Shown: one piece after another, positions 28,232 through 36,561 of the stretch
How the letters are laid out: every line of letters begins with the position of its first letter
Numbering within the stretch: the stretch's first letter is position 1
Assembly (NCBI GenBank): GCA_047639555.1
Contig: JBLIOE010000008.1
Span: 1-64,000 of the forward strand
Length of the DNA: 64,000 bases
Source of the DNA: JAJRXC01 sp047639555
GTDB lineage: Bacteria > Actinomycetota > Acidimicrobiia > Acidimicrobiales > Aldehydirespiratoraceae
Direction of reading: 5' to 3'
The notes under the pieces: generated by a model
What the model was told of the DNA's origin: nothing
The model's input: the letters and a program-made list of their open reading frames with translations, nothing else
The model's database searches: none
Position numbers and translations under genes: made by a program

Positions 28232-29559
28232 CGAATACGACGCCACAAATTCCTCTTCCCGCGGGCGCCGCCGTGGTCTTCGCGGCGCTCCTCGAGTCCG
28301 GCAAGGTCTCCGGTCATCTGTCGCTCGACCAACTGGTCCACGAGTTGCGCGATGTCGAGTTCGATATGGAACTCTTCGAGAAGATCCGATCGGCCTGCGA
28401 GGCCGAAGGCATCGTGATCGATGAAGACGAGTCGTCACCCGTCCCGCCCGAGATCGTCGTGACCGGGGTGAAGATCGACACCGACCCCACGCAAGAAGAA
28501 CTTGACGCCGCTCCTGTCGATGATGCCCGCGTCGCTCGGGCCGCCGCGTTCGCCGCGACTATCGGCGACGACGTCGAAGCTCCGGGTCGCCGACGCCGCA
28601 CGCCCCGCCAGAGCGGCGAGGGTGGAAGTTCCGACGATCCCGTTCGGATGTACCTCAAAGAGATTGGGCAGGTCCCACTCCTCGACGCCCGTCAAGAAGT
28701 GCGTATCGCCGCTCGAATTCATCGAGGCAGCAAAGGAGAGGTGGCGCTCGCCGAACTCTCCGAGAGCGGCAAACTCGACGCGATGGAACCCGCTGAGCGG
28801 GCCCGTCTCAATCGCGTCGTCCGCGACGGCGTTCGCGCCAGCGACGAACTCACTCAGGCCAACCTTCGCCTCGTGGTCTCCATCGCGAAGCGGTATGTCG
28901 GGCGAGGCATGGTCCTGCTCGACCTCGTCCAAGAGGGCAACCTCGGGCTGATGCGCGCGGTCGAGAAGTTCGACCACACCAAGGGTTTCAAGTTTTCCAC
29001 TTACGCCACCTGGTGGATCCGGCAGGCGATCACCCGAGCTATCGCCGACCAGGCCCGCACGATCCGTATTCCGGTCCACATGGTGGAAGCCATGAACCGC
29101 GTGAAACGCGTGCAACGGCAAATGCATCAAGACCTGAAGCGCGAGCCCACCGTCGAAGAGCTCGCGGCCGAAGTTGACGAGCCCGTCGAAAAGATCCGCG
29201 AGATTCTTCGTATCGCCATGGATCCGCTGTCGCTCGACTCGCCCGTCGGCGAAGAAGAAGACTCCAACCTCGGCGACTTCATCGAGGATCAGAATGCCAT
29301 TGCGCCAATCGACGCGGCTGCCCGCAAGCTGCTCACCGCAGCCGTTGGCGAGGTCCTTCACGAACTCTCCGAACGCGAACAAGAAGTAGTCCGACTCCGG
29401 TTTGGCCTCGACGACGGTCGCCCTCGCACCCTCGAAGAGGTCGGCCGCCAATTCGGCGTCACCCGCGAACGGATCCGTCAGATCGAAGCGAAGACCCTCG
29501 CCAAGCTGCGCCACCCGCATCGCAGCGATCGCCTCCGCGACTACCTCGAGAGCAGCTAG
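28228..29559 (+). CDS. sigA: Primary RNA polymerase sigma factor (sigma-70, SigA/RpoD)
   Basis: 443 aa. Region 1.1-like N-terminus (about 1-90), then region 1.2 DPVRMYLKEIGQVPLL, region 2 NLRLVVSIAKRYVGRGM with core-binding and -10 recognition FSTYATWWIRQAITRAIADQ, region 3, and region 4.2 TLEEVGRQFGVTRERIRQIE. All regions are present, so it is the housekeeping factor. Overlaps dnaG by four bases, giving a primase-sigma operon as in the E. coli macromolecular synthesis operon, but without rpsU. Confidence 0.96.
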   Translation: MTNTTPQIPLPAGAAVVFAALLESGKVSGHLSLDQLVHELRDVEFDMELFEKIRSACEAEGIVIDEDESSPVPPEIVVTGVKIDTDPTQEELDAAPVDDARVARAAAFAATIGDDVEAPGRRRRTPRQSGEGGSSDDPVRMYLKEIGQVPLLDARQEVRIAARIHRGSKGEVALAELSESGKLDAMEPAERARLNRVVRDGVRASDELTQANLRLVVSIAKRYVGRGMVLLDLVQEGNLGLMRAVEKFDHTKGFKFSTYATWWIRQAITRAIADQARTIRIPVHMVEAMNRVKRVQRQMHQDLKREPTVEELAAEVDEPVEKIREILRIAMDPLSLDSPVGEEEDSNLGDFIEDQNAIAPIDAAARKLLTAAVGEVLHELSEREQEVVRLRFGLDDGRPRTLEEVGRQFGVTRERIRQIEAKTLAKLRHPHRSDRLRDYLESS

Positions 29560-29606
29560 CGCCGTCCTTCTGACCTTCGTGTCACACCCGCTTGCCAGAG
29601 TGGGGC

Positions 29607-30272
29607 ATGGGATACGGCGGCAAGCTCGAAGAACAGGCCCGAGCCCGAGCACGGGCGCGGCGCGCTCAGGCGTGGACATTGGCCGACATCGCAGCCGAGT
29701 TGGGCGTCGCCAAGAGTTCCGTGTCGCGCTGGGTACGAGACATCGAGTTCGCCCCGAACCCCCGCAGAACGGCCCGCAACCGCCCACCCAACAAACTCCA
29801 GCGAGCAAAAGCCTCCGAGATCAAACAACTACGCGCGGCCGGTACTGAGCGCGTCGGCGAGCTCACCGACCGAGAATTCCTCATGGCCGGCCTCGGTCTC
29901 TATGCCGGAGACGGAGCGAAATCCGGTGGTTCGGTCCATTTCGCGAACTCGAATCCGGCCATGATCCGCTTCATCTGCCAATGGCTCAGAAAGTTCCTCG
30001 AGCCGCCAGAGACGGCATTTCGGATACGGCTCTACCTCCACGACGACCTGGATCTCGACCTCGCCGAGGACTTCTGGGCTCGGCTGTGCGACATTCCGAG
30101 AGCGCAGTTCCACAAGGCGCACCGCCCACCCGCCGTAGACGGAATTCGGCGCAACCGGCATGTATATGGCTGCTGTCATCTGCGCTACTCGTCGACGTAC
30201 GATCTGCGAAAGATTCTTGGGATGATGGAGGCGATGATGCTGGTACCATCTCCGACGATCCTTCCGGGGTAG
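29607..30272 (+). CDS. HTH protein with LAGLIDADG-like domain, ending inside tRNA-Asn
   Basis: About 221 aa from ATG 29607. After a basic coil, residues about 22-50 form a helix-turn-helix (WTLADIAAELGVAKSSVSRW). The second half carries FLMAGLGLYAGDGAKSGG, which resembles the LAGLIDADG helix plus acidic catalytic position of homing endonucleases, and FANSNPAMIRFICQWLRKFL, a pattern common in that fold. Only one such motif is obvious, so it would act as a dimer. The stop codon TAG (30270-30272) lies inside the tRNA-Asn gene. Activity is unproven; a transcription regulator using a reused fold is the alternative. Confidence 0.65.
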   Translation: MGYGGKLEEQARARARARRAQAWTLADIAAELGVAKSSVSRWVRDIEFAPNPRRTARNRPPNKLQRAKASEIKQLRAAGTERVGELTDREFLMAGLGLYAGDGAKSGGSVHFANSNPAMIRFICQWLRKFLEPPETAFRIRLYLHDDLDLDLAEDFWARLCDIPRAQFHKAHRPPAVDGIRRNRHVYGCCHLRYSSTYDLRKILGMMEAMMLVPSPTILPG

Positions 30273-30335
30273 CTCAGCTGGCAGAGCATCCGACTGTTAA
30301 TCGGATTGTCGTGGGTTCGATCCCCACCCCCGGAG
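30263..30335 (+). tRNA. tRNA-Asn (GTT)
   Basis: Full cloverleaf: acceptor TCCGGGG paired with CCCCGGA, anticodon loop CTGTTAA with GTT at 30296-30298, T-arm GTGGG-TTCGATC-CCCAC, discriminator G. CCA is encoded at 30336-30338. A strong terminator follows. The first ten bases overlap the end of the LAGLIDADG-like ORF. Confidence 0.96.
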
Positions 30336-30344
30336 CCACAAAAC

Positions 30345-30387
30345 GAAAACGGACCGCCCTAACCGGGACGGTCCGTTTTGCGTTTTG
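30345..30387 (+). terminator. Rho-independent-type terminator after tRNA-Asn
   Basis: AACGGACCG-CCC pairs with GGG-A-CGGTCCGTT around a TAACC loop, followed by TTGCGTTTT. Stem of about 12 bp with a T-rich tail. Confidence 0.8.
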
Positions 30388-30416
30388 TGCTCGACTCCGG
30401 GCGCTAGGGTCATACC

Positions 30417-30490
30417 GGGCTCGTAGCTCAGTTGGTTAGAGCACAGGACTCATAATCCTTCGGTCGTGGGTTCGAGCCCCACCGAGCCCA
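30417..30490 (+). tRNA. tRNA with CAT anticodon (elongator Met, or Ile2)
   Basis: Acceptor GGGCTCG pairs with CGAGCCC; D-arm GCTC-AGTTGGTTA-GAGC; anticodon loop CTCATAA with CAT at 30451-30453; T-arm GTGGG-TTCGAGC-CCCAC; discriminator A; CCA not encoded. The 1-72 pair is G-C, which rules out initiator tRNA. Elongator Met and lysidine-modified Ile2 cannot be separated by eye. Confidence 0.9.
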
Positions 30491-30522
30491 CGCCGTTCGC
30501 TTCGCTCACTAAGGGAGTTTCG
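30487..30522 (+). repeat. 36-nt tRNA-trailing repeat, copy 1
   Basis: Starts with the last bases of the CAT tRNA (CCCA) and continues CGCCGTTCGCTTCGCTCACT, then AAGGGAGTTTCG. It matches 44145-44180, right after tRNA-Val, at 35 of 36 positions. In this copy the end forms the left arm of the hairpin at 30513-30537. Confidence 0.85.
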
Positions 30523-30537
30523 CTGTGCGAAACTCCC
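30513..30537 (+). terminator. Perfect 10-bp hairpin after the CAT tRNA
   Basis: GGGAGTTTCG (30513-30522), loop CTGTG, CGAAACTCCC (30528-30537). It has no U tract but is a likely tRNA terminator or processing structure. Confidence 0.6.
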
Positions 30538-30564
30538 CGCACCGCGAACTTCGCTCCAAATGCG

Positions 30565-30611
30565 AACTGGTCCATTTATCTCGGCCTAGAGCCGAGATAA
30601 ATGGACCAGTT
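30565..30611. repeat. 47-nt palindromic element, copy 1
   Basis: Two perfect 21-nt arms (30565-30585 and 30591-30611) around loop CTAGA. The outer arms are AACTGGTCCA and TGGACCAGTT. It lies 13 nt beyond the stop of the minus-strand gene at 30625. A same-length relative lies at 31294-31340. It could act as a terminator or be a REP-like mobile palindrome. Confidence 0.85.
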
Positions 30612-30624
30612 GCGGAACGGTTGG

Positions 30625-31188
30625 TTAGATCGAGCGGCCGAGGAAGGCAGCAAGTTGGTCGGCGTTGCTGGCGCCTTCGGGGCACTCCGTCTGGGCGCCG
30701 AACGGGGCGCCTTCGGGGCCTCGGTAGGCATCAGGGATCGACTGCTGGGCTTGTACGAGCAGCGCCGAGGCGAGCTCAGGGTTGAGGTCGGTGTTCTGAC
30801 CGGTGGCCTTGGCGAGGTCCCAGGCGTGCTGGAACGTGTCGTTCATCGCGAGGCCCAACACCGCGGAGCCCGGCATCTCACCGAAGGGCATGGTGTGCAT
30901 TTTCTCAAGGATGCCTTCGGTCTGGAAGACAGCAAGTGCATCAGACGATGCGGTGGCGAACGCGGCAACGAAGTCGCCACTGGCGGGATCGCCGGGGTCG
31001 GCCGGGGCTTCACCGGTCATGCCGGCCTTGAAGAATCCCTGCGTACCAACGAGGTGGTTGATCAAACCAGCGACGTCCCATCCAGCGCACGGCGTGGGGG
31101 CGCTGAGCTGATCGGCGGTGACGCCGGCGAGCACGGTTTGTGCGGCTTCTACGGCTTGTTCGAATGGTTGAGTCGACATCTGATCCAT
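30625..31188 (-). CDS. TIGR03086-type (DinB/mycothiol-dependent-like) protein
   Basis: 187 aa from ATG 31188, or ATG 31179 (MSTQPFEQAV). Four-helix DinB-like fold. The N-terminal motif TPCAGWDVAGLINHLVG and the later TFQHAWDLAKATGQ provide histidines of the metal triad typical of the mycothiol maleylpyruvate isomerase superfamily. Members in actinobacteria are thought to be metal- and thiol-dependent enzymes, but most substrates are unknown. It is a single-gene unit with a 47-nt palindrome beyond its stop and another about 105 bp upstream of its start. Confidence 0.85.
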   Translation of the reverse strand: MDQMSTQPFEQAVEAAQTVLAGVTADQLSAPTPCAGWDVAGLINHLVGTQGFFKAGMTGEAPADPGDPASGDFVAAFATASSDALAVFQTEGILEKMHTMPFGEMPGSAVLGLAMNDTFQHAWDLAKATGQNTDLNPELASALLVQAQQSIPDAYRGPEGAPFGAQTECPEGASNADQLAAFLGRSI

Positions 31189-31293
31189 GTGCTTTCGATC
31201 GGACGCCTAACCGAGTGCCAGGCGCGAGAAATGAGATCGCAATCTAACAGTCGTCTACGCCTAGGTGTCCCGCGGCGTTCGCCCCAAAACCCA

Positions 31294-31340
31294 AACTGGT
31301 CCACCCACATCGGCCGGAGGCAGATATAAGTGGACCAGTT
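31294..31340. repeat. 47-nt palindromic element, copy 2
   Basis: Outer arms AACTGGTCCAC (31294-31304) and GTGGACCAGTT (31330-31340); inner arms ATCGGCC and GGCAGAT pair with one mismatch around GGA. Same length and same ten-base ends as the element at 30565. It lies 14 nt beyond the stop of metY. On the minus strand it is followed by a T-rich stretch (TTGGGTTTT), as in a terminator. Confidence 0.75.
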
Positions 31341-31354
31341 GCGGGGTCGGACGT

Positions 31355-32665
31355 CTACTTGGCGGCGGCGAAGCCGATGTCGAGATCGGCGAGGATGTCG
31401 TCGATTAGCTCAAGGCCGACGCTGAGGCGCACGAGGCCAGCGGATACACCGGTGGACTCTTGCTCCTCGGGAGTGAGCTGTGAGTGGGTGGTGGCGGCTG
31501 GCTGGATGACCAGGGAGCGCACGTCGCCGATGTTCGCGAGGTGGCTGTGGAGCACGAGCGCCTCGACGAACTTCTTGCCCGCTTCAAGGCCGCCCTTGAT
31601 CGTGAATGCAGGTACGGAGCCGAAGCCCGCGCCGCCGGTCAGGGAGTTGGCGATGCCGTTCCATGGTGAAGACGGGAGGCCGGCATAGGCCACGGTCTCG
31701 ACCTGGTCGTGGGCGTCGAGGTACTCGGCCACTTTCTGGGCGTTCTCGAAGTGACGTTCCATTCGCAGGCTCAGCGTTTCGAGGCCCTGGAGCAGCAGGA
31801 ATGCATTGAACGGCGAGATCGATGCGCCGATGTCACGCAGAAGCTGCACTCGAGCCTTGATGATGTACGAACCGGCGCCGAGGGCGGGCCAGTAGGCGAG
31901 GCCGTGATAGCTCGGATCGGGTTCGACGAACATCGGGTGCTTGCCCGAAGCGCTGAAGTCGAACGAGCCGCCATCAACGATCGCGCCGGCGATAGCGGTG
32001 CCGTGTCCACCGATGAACTTCGTGGCGGAGTGGACGACGATGTCGGCACCGTGCTCGAGCGGACGAATGAGGAACGGCGTGGCGACGGTGTTGTCGACGA
32101 TCAGCGGCACCGAGTGGCTATGGGCGATGTCGGCGACCTTGCGGATATCGACGACATTGTTCTTCGGGTTGCCGATCGACTCGCAGTAGAACGCCTTGGT
32201 GTTGTCCTGCACCGCCGCGTTCCATTCAGCTTCGTCGTCTGGGTCGATCACGAAGGTGCAGGTGATGCCCATCTTCGGGAGGGTGTGATGGAGCAGGTTG
32301 TAGGTGCCGCCATAGAGCGCGGCGGCGGCCACAATGTGGTCGCCCGACTCGGCGAGGTTCAGGATCGCGATCGTCTCTGCGGCCTGACCAGAGCTCGTGA
32401 GGAGCGCTCCCGGGAGGCCAACAGCAGTTTCGGTGCCGCCCTCAAGGCTCGAAAGTCGAGCCTCCACTACACCCTGCGTGGGGTTCATGATGCGCGTATA
32501 GATGTTGCCGATCTCGGCCAGCGCAAAAAGGTTGGCGGCGTGGTCGGTGTCACGGAATGTGTAGGCGGTGGTCTGGTAGATCGGCACTGCCCGGGAGCCT
32601 GTGGTTGGGTCGGGCTCCTGGCCGGCGTGGATCTGACGGGTTTCGAAACCCCATTGGTCGCTCAT
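31355..32665 (-). CDS. metY: O-acetylhomoserine sulfhydrylase (PLP-dependent)
   Basis: 436 aa member of the Cys/Met metabolism PLP family. It makes homocysteine from O-acetylhomoserine and sulfide. N-terminal FETRQIHAGQEPDPTTGSRA, then IYQTTAYTFRDTDHAA, YTRIMNPTQGVVEARL, and the PLP lysine in VVHSATKFIGGHGT. The length is typical for MetY rather than MetB (about 385). AGAGGA lies five bases before the ATG. I saw no SAM riboswitch in the 140-bp leader. Confidence 0.94.
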   Translation of the reverse strand: MSDQWGFETRQIHAGQEPDPTTGSRAVPIYQTTAYTFRDTDHAANLFALAEIGNIYTRIMNPTQGVVEARLSSLEGGTETAVGLPGALLTSSGQAAETIAILNLAESGDHIVAAAALYGGTYNLLHHTLPKMGITCTFVIDPDDEAEWNAAVQDNTKAFYCESIGNPKNNVVDIRKVADIAHSHSVPLIVDNTVATPFLIRPLEHGADIVVHSATKFIGGHGTAIAGAIVDGGSFDFSASGKHPMFVEPDPSYHGLAYWPALGAGSYIIKARVQLLRDIGASISPFNAFLLLQGLETLSLRMERHFENAQKVAEYLDAHDQVETVAYAGLPSSPWNGIANSLTGGAGFGSVPAFTIKGGLEAGKKFVEALVLHSHLANIGDVRSLVIQPAATTHSQLTPEEQESTGVSAGLVRLSVGLELIDDILADLDIGFAAAK

Positions 32666-32805
32666 GGCTGTCCTCTTTCCGAACGTTTACTGGTTCGCAG
32701 ATCGAACAGCCTCCCAGTTGGCCACCGGCTAAGAAATCCGAGGTTCGCGGAAAGACGCCTCACAAGTCGGCTCGCCGAGGTCGGGAACGCAGTACGTTCG
32801 AGCCG

Positions 32806-34962
32806 GTGGAAGAGCAAATGGGGCTGCAGGTAGACGGCATTGCTGTGGCATGCCGTGACGGCGACGATCTGCTCTCGGCCACCGTGCGGTCGGGTCAGTG
32901 GCCGGTCGGGGTGCTGTGCACCACCGGTGACTGCGCGAACTGCCTCGCCGCCGTTGATGGCGTCGCCTATGTCCGCATGTGCCAAACGTCGGCCGCGTCG
33001 GCGCTCGCGGTGACGACGATGGCGGCGAACGAGCTTCCGCCGCTTCCTGAGCCCCGCGAGGCGCCAACCCCGGCGGCGATCGAACATCGCCGCGCCGATG
33101 TGGTGGTCGTGGGCGGCGGACGATCCGGGCAGGCCGCATCTGCCGCGGCGGAAGCCGATGGCGACACCGTGTTTGTACTCGACGCGGGCGCCGGCGAGGA
33201 AGTGATCGCGGTCTATGCCGGGCCACTCGTCGTCGCCCGCACTCCTGACGCGATGCTCCACGTGAGCTGCGATCGCGTGATCGTGGCGACGGGCTCGTCG
33301 ACGATCCCCCCGATCGTGGAGGGTTCTCGCCTCGCCGGCCTGATCACACCACGAGCCCATGACCGCTTCGTCGAGCGAGGTATCGATCTCGGCGTCGTCG
33401 TGCGACCAGGGTCTCCCAACGTGCGATTCGAATCGGCCGACAACCATCGTGTCTCCGCGGTGACGTCGACCGACGCGACGATGGCCTGCGACACCGTTGT
33501 GGTCGACGCGGGCCGAAGCCCACGCGACGCCCTCATTCGTATGGCTACCGATCTCAACGTCGAGGTGGTGGGGAGTGCCGCCGAGCAGGGTGACCATCCT
33601 CCCGCTCCAACAACGGGCCTGGTTTGCCCGTGTAAGGGCGTCTCGGCCGAGCAGTTGCATGAAGTATGGGATCGCGGCTTCGAGCACATGGAGTTGTTGA
33701 AGCGTGGGTCTGGCGCCGGAACGGGGACCTGTCAGGGCGCAAGCTGCATGCCGTATCTGCGCAGCTTCGTGGCAGAGAAGGTAGGGGAGACCGTCGCGCC
33801 GTTCACCGCCCGGCCCCTGACCCGACAGTTGACGATGGCTGAAGTCGCGGCGGGCCAGTACTTGCCGGCCGTCGCCCGCACCGCCCTTGATGCAGAACAC
33901 CGGGCGCTCGGGGCCGCAATGGACCGAATCGGCGGCTGGTGGCGGCCCTGGAGCTATGGCGACACCGACGCCGAGTACGAGGCCGTGCGCCACCGGGTGA
34001 GCGTCGGCGACGTCTCCACCCTCGGAAAGATGATCGTGCAGGGTCCCGACGCGGAGGCGCTGCTCCAGAAGCTCTACCCAACCGACATCAGCACCATTCG
34101 AGCTGGCCGCAGCCGCTACGTGCTCATGCTCGACGAACGGGGTTATGTCTTCGATGACGGCATGGTCGCGAGGGTCGGCGACAACCAGTTCATGCTCACG
34201 TTCACCACCGGCGGCGCGAGCATGGCGGAAATGTGGGTGCGAGATCAGGCCGACGGCCTCGATGTTCGCATCCTCAACCAGACACTGAGCCTCGGCGCGA
34301 TCAACGTCACCGGGCCCCGTTCACGCGAACTCCTGACTGCGCTCGGACTCGGCGAGGACATTCCGTTTCTTGGGTTCGATCAGCGCGAGATCGCAGGCGT
34401 GGAGTGCACAGTCTTTCGCCTGAGTTTCACCGGCGAGCTGTCGTATGAGCTGCATCACCGGCGTGTCGATTCGGTCGCGCTCTGGCGGGCCTTGCTGGCC
34501 GCCGGCGACTCGCTCGGGATTCGCCCACATGGGCTCGAAACTCTCATGCGCCTGCGGCTCGAGAAGGGCCACATCGTGGTGGGTCAAGACACCGACTACG
34601 ACTCGAGCCCGCGTCGACTCGACCATGACTGGGCGGTCAACCTGGACTGCGGCGACTTCGTGGGTCGCCATGCCACACAACGCACCCGGGAACTCCCGCT
34701 CGACAAGAAGCTGGTCGGCCTGACCGCCGCCACGACCCCGCACGAGGGTGCATCGCTCTGGTCTGGAGACCGATTCGCGGGCCACGTAACGTCGTCAACA
34801 TGGTCGCCTTCTGCGGAGACAGCAGTGATGCTTGCCTGGCTTCGCCTTGACGACGGAGCGAGCCCGGAGCATCTCGAGGTCGAGACCTTCGCCGGTCGTA
34901 TCCCCGCCCATCGAGCGGAGCTCCCGTTCTATGACCCCGGTGGTCGGCGGCCCCGTGCCTGA
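32806..34962 (+). CDS. soxA: Sarcosine oxidase alpha-subunit-like protein (2Fe-2S, FAD, BFD-like, GcvT domains)
   Basis: About 718 aa from GTG 32806, or ATG 32818. N-terminal 2Fe-2S domain with CTTGDCANC and a fourth Cys in YVRMC; Rossmann site VVVVGGGRSGQAASAAAEAD; a BFD-like Cys cluster VCPCKGVSAEQLHEVWDRG with GTCQGASC; then a C-terminal GcvT/aminomethyltransferase half (from about 400) for transfer of the methyl carbon to tetrahydrofolate. It is about 250 aa shorter than typical SoxA, mainly in the FAD region. First gene of a soxA-small-soxB-soxD operon for demethylating N-methylated glycines. Confidence 0.85.
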   Translation: MEEQMGLQVDGIAVACRDGDDLLSATVRSGQWPVGVLCTTGDCANCLAAVDGVAYVRMCQTSAASALAVTTMAANELPPLPEPREAPTPAAIEHRRADVVVVGGGRSGQAASAAAEADGDTVFVLDAGAGEEVIAVYAGPLVVARTPDAMLHVSCDRVIVATGSSTIPPIVEGSRLAGLITPRAHDRFVERGIDLGVVVRPGSPNVRFESADNHRVSAVTSTDATMACDTVVVDAGRSPRDALIRMATDLNVEVVGSAAEQGDHPPAPTTGLVCPCKGVSAEQLHEVWDRGFEHMELLKRGSGAGTGTCQGASCMPYLRSFVAEKVGETVAPFTARPLTRQLTMAEVAAGQYLPAVARTALDAEHRALGAAMDRIGGWWRPWSYGDTDAEYEAVRHRVSVGDVSTLGKMIVQGPDAEALLQKLYPTDISTIRAGRSRYVLMLDERGYVFDDGMVARVGDNQFMLTFTTGGASMAEMWVRDQADGLDVRILNQTLSLGAINVTGPRSRELLTALGLGEDIPFLGFDQREIAGVECTVFRLSFTGELSYELHHRRVDSVALWRALLAAGDSLGIRPHGLETLMRLRLEKGHIVVGQDTDYDSSPRRLDHDWAVNLDCGDFVGRHATQRTRELPLDKKLVGLTAATTPHEGASLWSGDRFAGHVTSSTWSPSAETAVMLAWLRLDDGASPEHLEVETFAGRIPAHRAELPFYDPGGRRPRA

Positions 34963-35350
34963 ATTTCTCGACATCCGGATTCGCCGCGTTGTTGCGACCT
35001 CAGCGGCGATCGATGCGCTCTCGGCGCGCGGAGTCACGGTGCTCCGAAGCGCGGTCGACGAAGCGCTCGTGATCGACGCCGATGCGGGCGAGCTCAAGCT
35101 CGACGACCCGTGGGCGATTGTCCAAGAAGATACGAGCTGGGTTGCGTTCGCCTACGACCACGAAACTGCCGCACGGCTGTTTCCTCGAGTTGCCTCCTGG
35201 GAACCGCCTTCCTCGGCCCAACCCTTCGCTCAGGGGATGGCGGTTGGCCTCCCAGTGAAAGCGTGGTGGCGGGATAGCAACATGGTGATCCTCTGCCCGG
35301 CGTGCTTCGAACACGATCTCCGCCAGCGCATCGATGAGGTGCTCACATGA
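34931..35350 (+). CDS. Uncharacterised small subunit in sarcosine-oxidase operon (SoxG position)
   Basis: 139 aa from ATG 34931, overlapping the 3' end of soxA by 32 nt and the soxB ATG by four. Contents: a mixed alpha/beta sequence with WAIVQEDTSWVAFAYDHETA and a C-terminal CPAC near residue 125. The place and size suggest the gamma subunit, but I see no clear SoxG signature, so the call rests on position. It has no membrane segment or signal peptide. Confidence 0.65.
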   Translation: MTPVVGGPVPEFLDIRIRRVVATSAAIDALSARGVTVLRSAVDEALVIDADAGELKLDDPWAIVQEDTSWVAFAYDHETAARLFPRVASWEPPSSAQPFAQGMAVGLPVKAWWRDSNMVILCPACFEHDLRQRIDEVLT

Positions 35351-36561
35351 ACGAGTTCACCGAGACCAAGGTGCAGCTGAATTTCGCCACCCAGAAGAAG
35401 TCCTACGACGTCATCGTGATTGGCGGCGGCGGCCACGGGCTGAGCACCGCCTACCACCTGGCCGCCCGCCACGACATAACCAACGTGGCCGTAATCGAAC
35501 GGGGTTACATCGGCGGTGGCAACACGGGCCGCAACACCACCGTGATTCGCGCGAATTATGGCATTCCCGAGGCCGTTCGTTTCTACCAACGCTCGATGGA
35601 GATGTACGAGGAACTCGAGGCGGAGACCGATCGCTGGATGATGCACAACCCGAAGGGGTTGCTCTGGTTGTGTCACACCGAGGCCGGAGTTCGGCGGGAG
35701 CAGGCGCGAGCATCGATCAACCAGGCATTTGGCACGGAGACTGTCTGGATCGACCCGGCCGAGGTGAAGCGACTCGCACCTCAGGTCGACCTTGACCCGG
35801 GTGGGCGGGGCGAGATGCCCGTTCTCGGCGGTTCGTATCACGTGCGGGGAGCGACGGCTCGACACGATCGAGTTGTGTGGGCGCTCGCCGAAGGCGCCAT
35901 GCGTCGAGGCGTCGACATCATCCAACACACCGAAGTACGAGGCTTACTGCGCAGCGGCTCGCGGATCACTGGCGTACGGACCGATACCGGCGATATCGCT
36001 GCGGGCACAGTGGTTTGTGCGGTCGGCGGCGATGTCACCTCGATCGCCGACATGGCCGACGTGCGGCTTCCGATTCGCACTCATCCGCTGCAGGCATTCG
36101 TTACCAATACCTATGAGCAGGGCTTTCACCCAATTGTGGCGTCCGGCGACATGGGTTTCTATCTCAGCCAGACCGCTCGCGGCGAGATACTGGCTGGGCA
36201 ACACATCGACCCGCAACCGTCGTTCAATCGGCGGTCGGGCGTCGGCTTCCTCAGCGAACTCTCACATCGCGCCATGCTGCTCCTGCCGTTCTTGGCGAAC
36301 CTACGAATCCAGCGCCAATGGACAGGCAGCTGCGACATGAGCCCCGACTATTCGCCGATTATGGGGGCGACTGGCGTGGATGGTTTCGTTGTCACCACCG
36401 GCTGGGGCACATGGGGGTTCAAGGCCATCCCCGTTGGCGGCCACACGCTCGCCGAGTTCATCGCCACCGGAGTGGCTCCCGAGCTTATGGCCCCCTTCAG
36501 CCTTGACCGGTTCGAGCGGGATCGCACGCTCGCCGACCGTGGTAGTGCGGGGACGCACTAA
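35347..36561 (+). CDS. soxB: Sarcosine oxidase beta-subunit-like FAD oxidoreductase
   Basis: 404 aa DAO-family flavoenzyme. Dinucleotide-binding motif DVIVIGGGGHGLSTAYHLA (about 18-36), then the beta-subunit signature RGYIGGGNTGRNTTVIRANY, and a C-terminal GWGTWGFKAIPVGG. It oxidises the N-methyl group of sarcosine or a related amine; electrons and the methylene would pass to the alpha subunit. ATGA-coupled to the small subunit upstream, and its last base is shared with the soxD ATG downstream. Confidence 0.9.
   Translation: MNEFTETKVQLNFATQKKSYDVIVIGGGGHGLSTAYHLAARHDITNVAVIERGYIGGGNTGRNTTVIRANYGIPEAVRFYQRSMEMYEELEAETDRWMMHNPKGLLWLCHTEAGVRREQARASINQAFGTETVWIDPAEVKRLAPQVDLDPGGRGEMPVLGGSYHVRGATARHDRVVWALAEGAMRRGVDIIQHTEVRGLLRSGSRITGVRTDTGDIAAGTVVCAVGGDVTSIADMADVRLPIRTHPLQAFVTNTYEQGFHPIVASGDMGFYLSQTARGEILAGQHIDPQPSFNRRSGVGFLSELSHRAMLLLPFLANLRIQRQWTGSCDMSPDYSPIMGATGVDGFVVTTGWGTWGFKAIPVGGHTLAEFIATGVAPELMAPFSLDRFERDRTLADRGSAGTH

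Noticed and set aside
30417..30490. Initiator tRNA-fMet
   Set aside because: The 1-72 pair is G-C and the anticodon stem lacks three G-C pairs, so it is not an initiator.
32666..32805. SAM riboswitch in front of metY
   Set aside because: No SAM-I, -II or -IV core sequences could be found by eye; a covariance-model search would settle it.
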